Shown: positions 1-5,621, numbered from the stretch's first letter. The stretch: DNA of 6,835 nt from Patescibacteria group bacterium (GCA_030917245.1 JAUPVA010000019.1:1-6835), one strand, 5' to 3'. Made by a program: numbers and translations. Notes: a model not told the origin generated them from the sequence alone.

Positions 1-289
1 ACAAATTTCCCGTGATGACGTAGCGAAGCTCGCCGTTTTGAGCAGCCTGCAGCTTGAAGAGGCTGAGATACCTGCACTCCAGGCAGACCTGCAAGCTATT
101 TTAGGTTACGTAGCGCAACTAGACGAACTCGATACTGAGGGAGTAGAGCCATCGTATCAGGTCACTGGACTTACGAACGTTCTACGTGAGGACATTGCAG
201 TAGAAGACAGTGGCGTCACCCGCGAGCAGCTAATTAACCTTGCTGCAGAATCAAAGGACAACCAAGTTAAAGTACCGAAAGTGATGTGA
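1..289 (+). CDS. gatC: GatC, C subunit of Asp/Glu-tRNA amidotransferase (5' partial)
   Basis: GatC is the small scaffold subunit of GatCAB. It wraps around GatA and GatB and stabilises the complex that amidates mischarged Glu-tRNA(Gln) or Asp-tRNA(Asn) in the cytoplasm. The frame is open from base 2 and begins with QISRDDVAKLAVLSSLQL, the usual GatC N-terminus (ISREDVEKLAKLARLEL in typical members), so the true start lies a few codons upstream of the window. The TTG at 38 falls inside this conserved helix and is not the start. Further family marks are the LDELDTEGVEPSY segment, LTNVLREDIA, and the C-terminal VKVPKVM (family consensus FKVPRVL). About 95 residues are visible, close to the full family length. 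The TGA stop at 287-289 overlaps the gatA start region, so the two genes are probably translationally coupled. Confidence 0.93.
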   Translation, partial: QISRDDVAKLAVLSSLQLEEAEIPALQADLQAILGYVAQLDELDTEGVEPSYQVTGLTNVLREDIAVEDSGVTREQLINLAAESKDNQVKVPKVM

Positions 290-1662
290 TGCCAAGTATT
301 TCTTATTATTTAGGCCGAAGCGCTCGACAAAATGTCGAAGAAGCCCTAGAGGCAGCCGAAAAAAATAGCGATCATAATATCTTCTTACATTTAACTAAAA
401 AACGAGCCTTGGAGCGGGCTGACCTCATAGATAGCGGACAGCAAGGCGGTAAACTTGCCGGCGTACCGTTCGCAGTCAAAGATAATTACCTTGTTTTCGA
501 TGGGCCAACAACAGCCGCCAGTAAGATTCTTGAAAATTTTGAATCACCCCTGCAGGCGACTGTGGTTGAGCGTTTGGAGGCAGAGGGAGCGATATGTATT
601 GGTAAGACAAACCTCGACTCGTTTGCACATGGAAGCAGCACCGAAAACTCAGCCTATGGCGTGACTAAAAACGCCATTGACAGCACGCGAGTAGCGGGCG
701 GAAGTAGTGGAGGTTCGGCTGTTAGCGTGGCGCTCGGTATCGTGCCTTTTGCACTTGGTACCGACACGGGTGGCTCCATACGTCAGCCCGCCAGCTTTAA
801 CGGAGTGTATGGCGTAAAACCAACCTATGGAATGGCGAGTAGGTTCGGTGTTGTCGCAATGGCAAGTAGTACTGATGTTATGGGCTGTTTTGCATCAACT
901 GCATCAGACGCAGAGTTAATCACATCGATTATGGCGGGGCACGACGATAAAGACGCGACGACTCTTCCTGATTACTACAAGCTGGGTTCTGCTTCGCAGG
1001 CTCCATTAAAGATCGGCATTATTGAAGATTTTATGACCGACGCTACTGATGCCGGCGTACTTACTCAGGTTAACTCGTATATTGAAAAGCTACGTCAAAA
1101 TGGTCATTCCGTTGAGTCTGTTTCTTTGCCTTTAGCGAAGTATAGCCTTGCGGTGTACTACATTGTGGTACCAGCAGAAGTAGCGAGTAACCTGGCGCGG
1201 TATGATGGCATACGCTACGGCAAACGAGCAAGTAACGTGAGCACTCTGGACGAATTGTATGGTCGTTCACGCGACGAAGGTTTTGTTACAGAATCTAAGC
1301 GACGAATTCTCATCGGAAACTACGTGCTGTCTAGCGGCTATTATGATGCTTATTATCAAAAAGCACAGCAAGTGCGAACCTTACTTATTAACGAATTCGA
1401 TGATCTGTTCCACTCGTACGACGTGCTTGTGTCTCCGGTCACACCAACGACCGCGTTCAAAATTGGAGAAAATACTGACGATCCAATAAAAATGTACTTG
1501 TCGGACGTTATGACAGTTGGGGTCAGCCTGGCTGGACTGCCGGCAGTAAGCGTACCTGCCGGAACTTCTAATGGCTTACCGGTTGGAGTTCAGCTGATTG
1601 CGCAGAAACGCAACGAAGCTACGTTGTTCGCTCTGGCTCAATCAGTGGAGGCTTCACAATGA
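289..1662 (+). CDS. gatA: GatA, amidase subunit of Asp/Glu-tRNA amidotransferase
   Basis: GatA is the glutaminase subunit: it hydrolyses glutamine and passes ammonia through a channel to GatB. The protein is an amidase-signature enzyme of 457 residues from ATG 289. The catalytic Lys-cisSer-Ser triad is intact: K64 in FAVKDN, S139 in the GGSSGGSA loop and S163 in DTGGSIRQP. The 75- and 24-residue spacings equal those of the family. R339 and D406 sit where I recall substrate-binding residues in the staphylococcal enzyme. GatA is usually about 485 residues. Here the N-terminus is about 14 residues shorter and the C-terminus stops soon after the EATLFALA helix. The start is ATG 289 (TGATG, 1-nt overlap with the gatC stop) or GTG 286 (4-nt overlap). 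No clear Shine-Dalgarno sequence precedes either, so re-initiation after gatC is likely. The gene ends in a 4-nt overlap with the next one. Confidence 0.96.
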   Translation: MPSISYYLGRSARQNVEEALEAAEKNSDHNIFLHLTKKRALERADLIDSGQQGGKLAGVPFAVKDNYLVFDGPTTAASKILENFESPLQATVVERLEAEGAICIGKTNLDSFAHGSSTENSAYGVTKNAIDSTRVAGGSSGGSAVSVALGIVPFALGTDTGGSIRQPASFNGVYGVKPTYGMASRFGVVAMASSTDVMGCFASTASDAELITSIMAGHDDKDATTLPDYYKLGSASQAPLKIGIIEDFMTDATDAGVLTQVNSYIEKLRQNGHSVESVSLPLAKYSLAVYYIVVPAEVASNLARYDGIRYGKRASNVSTLDELYGRSRDEGFVTESKRRILIGNYVLSSGYYDAYYQKAQQVRTLLINEFDDLFHSYDVLVSPVTPTTAFKIGENTDDPIKMYLSDVMTVGVSLAGLPAVSVPAGTSNGLPVGVQLIAQKRNEATLFALAQSVEASQ

Positions 1663-2081
1663 CAGATGGGCTGATGCTAGTATTTCTTGTCGTTATAGTG
1701 CTTGTAGGTGGGGGTATTTTGTTCCTGATCGCGCATGGAAGAGGTGCAGGCAAACAGCTCGATGTTGATCGTTATAGGACCAGCTGGATGACAATAGAGC
1801 GTCAGTTGGTAAAAGGCGAGGAAGCAACCTCTCATCTTGCTGTTCTTAATGCAGACAAATTACTCGATCAAGCCCTGCGTCAACGAGGAGTAAAAGGAGA
1901 TACCATGGGGGAACGAATGAAAAACGCGGCCGGAATATGGTCTAATGCAAATACGGTGTGGTCTGCGCATAAAATTCGCAATCGTATTGCCCATGAGCCT
2001 GATGTGAGGGTAGGCTACGACAATGCCCGTCGAGCGCTTGCCGCGTATAAGCGCGCCCTGAAAGATTTAGGAGCAATTTAA
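1659..2081 (+). CDS. Membrane-anchored protein with HEPN-like R-x4-H motif, unknown function
   Basis: I do not recognise a named family. The 140-residue protein starts with one hydrophobic span (about residues 5-25) with little before it, then a basic stretch and a helical domain of about 110 residues that should lie in the cytoplasm. The C-terminal part reads W-S-A-H-K-I-R-N-R-I-A-H-E-P (101-114) followed by an amphipathic helix with A-A-Y-K-R-A-L. R107-N108-x3-H112 fits the R-[polar]-x(3-5)-H signature of HEPN domains, many of which are RNases or partners of nucleotidyltransferases. The motif suits HEPN, but an RNase activity is only an inference. A GGAGG Shine-Dalgarno sequence (1647-1651) lies 7 nt before ATG 1659. 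The gene overlaps gatA by 4 nt and gatB by 1 nt, so it is made together with the amidotransferase subunits. The R-x4-H call rests on one motif and could be coincidental in a helical domain. Confidence 0.85.
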   Translation: MTDGLMLVFLVVIVLVGGGILFLIAHGRGAGKQLDVDRYRTSWMTIERQLVKGEEATSHLAVLNADKLLDQALRQRGVKGDTMGERMKNAAGIWSNANTVWSAHKIRNRIAHEPDVRVGYDNARRALAAYKRALKDLGAI

Positions 2082-3520
2082 TGAATACATGGAAGATGAC
2101 CATTGGAATAGAATGTCACGTACAGCTTGCGACAAAGTCGAAACTATTTTCACCCGCTAATAACGATGCGCGCGACAAATCTCCGAATAGTGTCGTGCAT
2201 CCTATTGATTACGGGCTGCCAGGCATGTTGCCGCTTTTAAATAAAGAAGCAATCACACTTGCAGTCAAAGCAGCTAAAGCGCTGAATGCAGGCGTAGCTG
2301 AAGTAAGCAGGTTTGATCGGAAACATTATTTTTACCCTGATCTACCTATGGGATATCAGATTACTCAAATGTACCACCCGACAATTAAGTCAGGCTATGT
2401 CGATGTTCCCCAGCTTGACGGCACAGTAAAGCGGGTGCGCATACACCATGCTCACCTTGAATCTGATGCCGGTAAGCAAACTCATTACAGTGATCATACA
2501 TTGGTAGACCTTAACCGTGCCGGTACCCCGCTTATCGAAATTGTATCCGAACCAGACATCCACTCCGCGGCTGAGGCTCGCGCGTTCGCAACAGAGCTAT
2601 ACCGGCTCATGACGTACTCGGGCGTTACCCATGGCGACCTTTACCATGGCAATATGCGCTTCGACGTTAATATTTCTGTTGCACCTGCGGATAGCGAAAC
2701 TCTTGGAAAGCGAGCTGAAGTAAAGAATCTCAACTCTTTCAGAAGCGTTGAAAAAGCAGCAGAGTATGAGTTTAAGAGACAAACCGAATTACTTCAAAAA
2801 GGTGAGCCGATAGTGCAAGAGACCCGAGGATGGGATGACGCGAAGCAGCGTACGTTTAGTCAAAGGAGCAAAGAGGACGCTCAAGATTATCGGTACATGC
2901 CGGACGCTGACATTCCGCCAGTGATATTAACGAGTGAAGAAATCGCTCGAATACAAGAAACAGTGGGGCTCTTACCGGCTGATTATCGGAAAGCGTTTGA
3001 AAATCTGGCACTTGATAGCTCCGTAGTAGGAACTCTGCTAGCTAATAAGTCACATGCTCAAATCGTCTACGATATAAACAGTAGCTCTCCTACTCATGCG
3101 TCAAGAGTTGCCAATTGGTTTTCAAGTGTATTCAAATCACCAGACGAAGATGCGGTAGATGCCTCGAAGGAACTATTGCCGTCAATCGAAGATTTAATTG
3201 AACTTGCTCGTATGACCGAGGCCGCAGAGTTGTCGAGTACTTCTGCCAAAGAGGTGTTTCTGGCGCTCGTTGCTGGCGAAACTAACTCGCGCCGTATCGC
3301 TGAGCAAAGAGATTTACTTCAAGTGAGTGATCACTCATCGGTAACGGCTATCGTAGAAGAAGTATTGAACGATAAAGCCTCACAAAAATCTATCGCAGAC
3401 ATTCAAGCTGGGAACGAGAAGGCAATTGGCTATCTGGTTGGCCAAGTCATGAAACGTTCGTCAGGTAAGGCAAACCCAGGTATGGCGCAGCAAATGATAA
3501 AGGAGAAGCTAGGTTTATGA
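2081..3520 (+). CDS. gatB: GatB, B subunit of Asp/Glu-tRNA amidotransferase
   Basis: GatB binds the mischarged tRNA and carries the kinase/transamidase site that phosphorylates the Glu or Asp carboxylate and replaces it with ammonia from GatA. At 479 residues it is full length. Visible marks are IGIECHVQL (8-16), DYGLPGMLPLLN (43-54), FYPDLPMGYQITQ (84-96), HLESDAGK (125-132), DLNRAGTPLIEIVSEPD (143-159), KNLNSFRSVEKA (215-226), DYRYMPDADIPP (269-280), and the C-terminal tail domain ending GYLVGQVMKRSSGKANP (450-466). Several usual motifs differ. The Cys-x-Cys and Cys-x2-Cys zinc ligands are absent (FSPANN at 23-28, HPIDY at 40-44). HLEEDAGK has become HLESDAGK, and the usual EEGSLRCD is YHGNMRFD (188-195). 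ATG 2081 shares one base with the preceding TAA, and AGGAG at 2069-2073 gives 7-nt spacing. Its stop overlaps galU. Confidence 0.96.
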   Translation: MNTWKMTIGIECHVQLATKSKLFSPANNDARDKSPNSVVHPIDYGLPGMLPLLNKEAITLAVKAAKALNAGVAEVSRFDRKHYFYPDLPMGYQITQMYHPTIKSGYVDVPQLDGTVKRVRIHHAHLESDAGKQTHYSDHTLVDLNRAGTPLIEIVSEPDIHSAAEARAFATELYRLMTYSGVTHGDLYHGNMRFDVNISVAPADSETLGKRAEVKNLNSFRSVEKAAEYEFKRQTELLQKGEPIVQETRGWDDAKQRTFSQRSKEDAQDYRYMPDADIPPVILTSEEIARIQETVGLLPADYRKAFENLALDSSVVGTLLANKSHAQIVYDINSSSPTHASRVANWFSSVFKSPDEDAVDASKELLPSIEDLIELARMTEAAELSSTSAKEVFLALVAGETNSRRIAEQRDLLQVSDHSSVTAIVEEVLNDKASQKSIADIQAGNEKAIGYLVGQVMKRSSGKANPGMAQQMIKEKLGL

Positions 3521-4404
3521 ATAAACGACCCACTAAGGCGATAATTCCAGCGGCTGGGTTTGGCACCCGCTTCCTGCCACAGACTAAAGCGATGCCGAAA
3601 GAAATGATGCCCCTGATTGATAAACCGATTATTCAGTATGTCGTAGAAGAGCTCGTGGCCGCAGGAATTCAAGATATCATTATTGTTGGTAGTTCAAACA
3701 AGCGGGCGATAGAAGATCACTTCGATTTGCCGAGCGAGGAATTGCTAACAAATCTACGAGCGGGCGGCGAAAAAAAGCGGCCCTATATTGATTTGGTAGA
3801 AACGATCGCAAATCTTGCAAACTTCGTATATGTTCGGCAAAAAGGACCATATGGGAATGCCACCCCACTGCTGAGTGCAGCGCATCTGGTCGGAGACGAG
3901 CCATTCATCTACACGTGGGCTGACGACTTTTTCTCACCTGAAGCAAATGCCACCAAACAAATGATTGAAGTATACGAAAAATATGGTGGTGGTGTCTTTG
4001 CTTGTAAGCGCGCCGAGGATGATCACGAGTATACCAGTTATGGATTTGCAGATGGAACAGATATAGATACCGGCTTGATTAAGATGGACAAAATTGTCGA
4101 AAAGCCAGGTAAAGCAGATGCACCGTCGGCGCTCGCTAGCGTATCAGGCTATTTGCTCCCAGGAAAAATTCTGGAATATATTGAACGGGGCATCGCTAAT
4201 CATAAAGAGGGGGAATTCACGTTCCAACCTTTCGTACAAGATATGATTGACGATGGACATGACTTCTATGCGAAAGAAATTTCTAACGCGCAATTTTATG
4301 ACACAGGCAATCCATTGGAGTATTTAAAAACTACTATCGATTTTGGGTTAGCGCACCCTGAATTTGGTGAAAACCTCCGTTCGTATCTTCGTAAAAAACT
4401 GTAA
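3517..4404 (+). CDS. galU: UTP-glucose-1-phosphate uridylyltransferase (GalU)
   Basis: GalU joins UTP and glucose-1-phosphate to give UDP-glucose and pyrophosphate (EC 2.7.7.9), supplying sugar for glycolipids and surface polysaccharides. The 295-residue length is typical. The nucleotide-binding loop PAAGFGTRFLPQTKAMPKE occupies 11-29 and KPIIQYVVEE follows at 36-45. W-A-D-D-F at 134-138 supplies the metal-binding aspartate region. VEKP is at 194-197, SGYLLPG at 210-216, GEFTFQPFVQDM at 232-243, and YDTGNPLEYL at 261-270 stands for the usual YDxGxxxGY segment. The uridine-binding stretch reads QKGPYGNATPLL (108-119) where well-studied enzymes have GLGHAV-like sequence. Specificity for UTP/glucose is inferred from overall GalU character; another NDP-sugar pyrophosphorylase is possible but less likely. 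ATG 3517 lies inside ATGA, a 4-nt overlap with the gatB stop. AGGAG at 3501-3505 is 11 nt upstream, somewhat far, so coupling probably helps. Confidence 0.93.
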   Translation: MNKRPTKAIIPAAGFGTRFLPQTKAMPKEMMPLIDKPIIQYVVEELVAAGIQDIIIVGSSNKRAIEDHFDLPSEELLTNLRAGGEKKRPYIDLVETIANLANFVYVRQKGPYGNATPLLSAAHLVGDEPFIYTWADDFFSPEANATKQMIEVYEKYGGGVFACKRAEDDHEYTSYGFADGTDIDTGLIKMDKIVEKPGKADAPSALASVSGYLLPGKILEYIERGIANHKEGEFTFQPFVQDMIDDGHDFYAKEISNAQFYDTGNPLEYLKTTIDFGLAHPEFGENLRSYLRKKL

Positions 4405-4425
4405 TCTTCTTCACATGTCCATGAC

Positions 4426-4466
4426 CCTCCTGCGAATATACTAGTGACACAAACGTAATAAGGAGG
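4426..4466 (+). promoter_or_regulatory. Strong ribosome binding site with a complementary CCTCCT upstream
   Basis: AAGGAGG at 4460-4466 is a near-perfect Shine-Dalgarno sequence, 8 nt before ATG 4475 and the strongest in the window. CCTCCT at 4426-4431 is its exact six-base complement, with a 29-nt loop between them. A transcript that runs through from galU would contain both arms, whereas one starting after the TATACT box at 4437-4442 would contain only the ribosome site. Whether the pairing forms is not shown; the ribosome site itself is certain by inspection. Confidence 0.55.
4437..4442 (+). promoter_or_regulatory. Candidate -10 box for the small-membrane-protein cassette
   Basis: TATACT matches the bacterial -10 consensus at five of six positions and stands in the 70-nt gap between galU and the next gene. 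A start site near 4449 would give a leader of about 26 nt. No good -35 hexamer lies at 16-18 nt: CATGTC is at 17 nt, and TTCACA (4410-4415) is 21 nt away. The call rests on the -10 box, its position and the absence of gene overlap here. The cassette might instead be read through from galU. Confidence 0.35.
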
Positions 4467-4474
4467 AAAAAAAG

Positions 4475-4747
4475 ATGGTAGGAATGGGAGGAATTCTCGG
4501 AGCACTTATCATTGGTGGACTCGCTGGATGGGTAGCTTCGATGATAATGAAGACCGATGGTTCGATGGGCATCCTGATGAACATCATCGTCGGTATCGTG
4601 GGCGCAATTCTGGGTAACCTATTGCTTCCTGTATTTGGTATAGACGGCACGACCGGATTTTCACTCTGGAGCTTCGTCGTAGCGCTTATAGGTGCGATGT
4701 TATTGCTGTTTATCGTCAAGATGTTTACTGGCCGACGCACGGCGTAA
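4475..4747 (+). CDS. GlsB/YeaQ/YmgE family (transglycosylase-associated) small membrane protein
   Basis: This is a 90-residue, glycine-rich inner-membrane protein with three predicted spans (about 5-25, 32-54 and 63-84). The order is a GGILGALIIGGLAGWVAS first helix, a NIIVGIVGAILGNLL second helix, a short G-I-D-G-T-T-G loop and an LWSFVVALIGAMLLLFIVK third helix, ending in basic GRRTA. This length, the glycine spacing and the G-x-x-G-N-L-L motif are those of the Transgly_assoc family (GlsB, YeaQ, YmgE). Members are linked to general or envelope stress in other bacteria, but the family's biochemical role is not settled, and the old name does not imply transglycosylase activity. Its very strong ribosome site and candidate promoter suggest a higher expression level than the genes upstream. 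It is the first of four small membrane-protein genes in a row. Confidence 0.9.
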   Translation: MVGMGGILGALIIGGLAGWVASMIMKTDGSMGILMNIIVGIVGAILGNLLLPVFGIDGTTGFSLWSFVVALIGAMLLLFIVKMFTGRRTA

Positions 4748-4758
4748 ATTAGGCGCTC

Positions 4759-4808
4759 CAATTAGAATGTCATGGTACCAGAAGTAATATTCTGGTACCA
4801 TCTAATTG
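4759..4808 (+). repeat. Two-tier perfect inverted repeat upstream of the DUF948-like gene
   Basis: ATGGTACCAGAA (4772-4783) and TTCTGGTACCAT (4790-4801) are exact reverse complements, 12 bp around a 6-nt GTAATA loop. Outside them, CAATTAG (4759-4765) and CTAATTG (4802-4808) form a second perfect 7-bp arm pair, separated from the inner stem by AATGTC on the 5' side only. Each inner arm contains the palindrome TGGTACCA. No T-run follows, so it is not a standard intrinsic terminator. It ends directly before the ribosome site (4809-4815) of the next gene. It may act as an RNA stem that shapes translation or processing, or as an operator in DNA. Confidence 0.8.
4762..4790 (+). promoter_or_regulatory. 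Weak candidate promoter inside the inverted repeat
   Basis: TAATAT at 4785-4790 resembles a -10 box and falls mostly in the loop of the inverted repeat. TTAGAA at 4762-4767, 17 nt upstream, is a poor -35 (three of six positions). If used, transcription would begin near 4797, in the right arm, so the RNA would not fold into the hairpin while the DNA palindrome would overlap the promoter like an operator. The support is slight in A/T-rich sequence. Confidence 0.2.
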
Positions 4809-4820
4809 AAAGAGGTATAT

Positions 4821-5063
4821 ATGACCGCAATGGAAATTCTCGTAATTATATTATCAATATTTTTGGCATTATTTTTACTCGTTGGCATAGTGCTAGCAGT
4901 GCTACTTGTTCGGGTAACGCAGCAGATTAAGCGAGTAACCGCAACCGCCGAGCGTACCGCTAGCGGTATTGAATCGGTTGTATCTGGAGTGAGCAAGGTT
5001 GCTACACCCGCGGCTTTAGCTAACGTATTGTTCAAGCAATTTGGTAAACGAAAAAAGAAGTAG
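4821..5063 (+). CDS. Single-span membrane protein, DUF948/YtxG-like
   Basis: From ATG 4821 the product has 80 residues. One long hydrophobic helix (about 4-31, ILVIILSIFLALFLLVGI...) is followed by R-V-T-Q-Q-I-K-R-V and a predicted helical segment with TATAERTASGIESVVSGVSKVA (about 40-61), then a basic tail KRKKK. An N-terminal span followed by a short coiled segment of this sort is the layout of DUF948 proteins such as Bacillus YtxG, but the match is by architecture, not by a firm motif. AAAGAGG at 4809-4815 lies 5 nt before ATG 4821 and fixes the start; an in-frame TTG at 4806 would place the start inside the hairpin arm and before the ribosome site. The next gene, a YtxH-like protein, begins 9 nt after the stop, which supports a YtxG-YtxH-like pair. 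Its function is unknown; an envelope-stress role is a guess from context. Confidence 0.82.
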   Translation: MTAMEILVIILSIFLALFLLVGIVLAVLLVRVTQQIKRVTATAERTASGIESVVSGVSKVATPAALANVLFKQFGKRKKK

Positions 5064-5072
5064 GAGTACATA

Positions 5073-5321
5073 ATGAAAACAAGCAAACTAGCTTTGGGTG
5101 CGGTCGTTGGAGCTGCTATCGGCGTTGTTGCTGGCGTCTTAGCTGCTCCAAAGAGCGGCAAGGAGACTCGGGAAGATCTGAAGCGCAAAGCCGAAGACGT
5201 TCGAGGGAAGACTGCAGATACGCGTGATGATTTAATTTTTAAAGCCGAGGAAGCAATCGACGACATTAAATCAAGAGTTATTCAGGCAGTAGACAGCGCT
5301 ACGAGTTCAAAAAAGAAATAA
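5073..5321 (+). CDS. YtxH-like small membrane protein
   Basis: The 82-residue product opens with a short glycine/alanine-rich span, LALGAVVGAAIGVVAGVLAAP (6-26), directly followed by K-S-G-K-E-T-R (27-33). That combination, a small-residue helix ending in APKSGKETR, is the hallmark of the YtxH family. The remainder is charged and helical, with regular E/K/R and A/I spacing through residues 34-75, probably an amphipathic or coiled helix on the cytoplasmic face, and the protein ends in KKK. YtxH belongs to the general stress response in Bacillus; its molecular role is not known. TAGGAG at 5061-5066, partly made from the previous stop codon, lies 6 nt before ATG 5073. The close packing with the DUF948-like gene and the following DUF5665-like gene indicates one transcript. 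Confidence 0.9.
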   Translation: MKTSKLALGAVVGAAIGVVAGVLAAPKSGKETREDLKRKAEDVRGKTADTRDDLIFKAEEAIDDIKSRVIQAVDSATSSKKK

Positions 5322-5327
5322 TAATTG

Positions 5328-5621
5328 ATGAAACTACCTAAATTCTTTTCTCGCGCCGCAAAATCTTTGAAAGAGAATAACGAACGCGGTGCCAGACGGG
5401 CGATACTCGAAGACCTTTTCTACGACTTTAACCGATCGCGGGTACAAGTGTATAAAATAAATTTCGTTCGCGGCATTATGATCGGAGCAGGCACCGTCAT
5501 TGGTGGTACTGTGGTGATTGGGCTTTTAGTATGGCTGCTCAGTCTATTGGGCAGCATAATCCCACCCTTGGGTGAATTTTTTGATGCGTTAGGGCAAACG
5601 CTCGAAAACAGCAAGTCATAA
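5328..5621 (+). CDS. DUF5665-like small membrane protein
   Basis: The product is 97 residues from ATG 5328. A basic, soluble N-terminus (1-27) is followed by D-L-F-Y-D-F-N-R-S-R-V-Q-V-Y-K-I-N-F-V-R-G (29-49). A long hydrophobic region (about 50-78) then contains IGAGTVIGGTVVIGLLVWLLSL, and a short tail contains I-P-P-L-G-E-F-F. The YDFxRxRxxVYKxNFxRGI segment running into a glycine-containing span is what I know of DUF5665, a family frequent in Saccharibacteria and some Firmicutes and without a known function. ATG 5328 follows the ytxH stop by 6 nt. The TTG at 5325 directly before it is an alternative start that adds one residue. No convincing Shine-Dalgarno sequence is present, so re-initiation from ytxH is likely. 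A 54-nt gap separates it from dnaE. Confidence 0.85.
   Translation: MKLPKFFSRAAKSLKENNERGARRAILEDLFYDFNRSRVQVYKINFVRGIMIGAGTVIGGTVVIGLLVWLLSLLGSIIPPLGEFFDALGQTLENSKS

Noticed and set aside
38..289. TTG 38 as the start of gatC.
   Set aside because: The frame stays open to the window edge and encodes the conserved GatC N-terminal helix upstream of this codon, so the gene is cut by the window and does not start here.
1070..1270. Minus-strand open frame inside gatA, and similar ones inside gatB, galU and dnaE.
   Set aside because: They lie wholly within strongly conserved genes, lack ribosome sites and show no recognisable protein features.
4405..4436. A terminator after galU.
   Set aside because: The short CATG repeats here do not form a stable stem and there is no stem plus T-run, so no terminator is supported.
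4441..4761. A 106-codon minus-strand open frame opposite the GlsB-like gene.
   Set aside because: Its product is Pro/Ile/Thr-rich, as expected from reading Gly/Ile/Val membrane-helix codons backwards, and the plus-strand gene is a clear family member.
4759..4808. The inverted repeat as an intrinsic terminator.
   Set aside because: The stem is only moderately GC-rich and is followed by CTAATTGAAAG, not by a T-run.
4806..4820. TTG 4806 as the start of the DUF948-like gene.
   Set aside because: It lies in the hairpin arm and upstream of the AAAGAGG ribosome site, which is well spaced for ATG 4821.
5051..5063. Lysine-rich, A-rich 3' ends of the DUF948-like and YtxH-like genes (KRKKK and SSKKK) as frameshift or slippage sites.
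   Set aside because: The A-runs are interrupted and directly precede in-frame stops. Basic tails after a membrane span are explained by the positive-inside rule.
4802..5266. A 154-codon open frame on the minus strand across the DUF948-like and YtxH-like genes.
   Set aside because: It is longer than either plus-strand gene, but the plus-strand genes have good ribosome sites and recognisable layouts. The minus-strand product is low-complexity Ser/Thr/Ala-rich sequence, typical of an antisense shadow.
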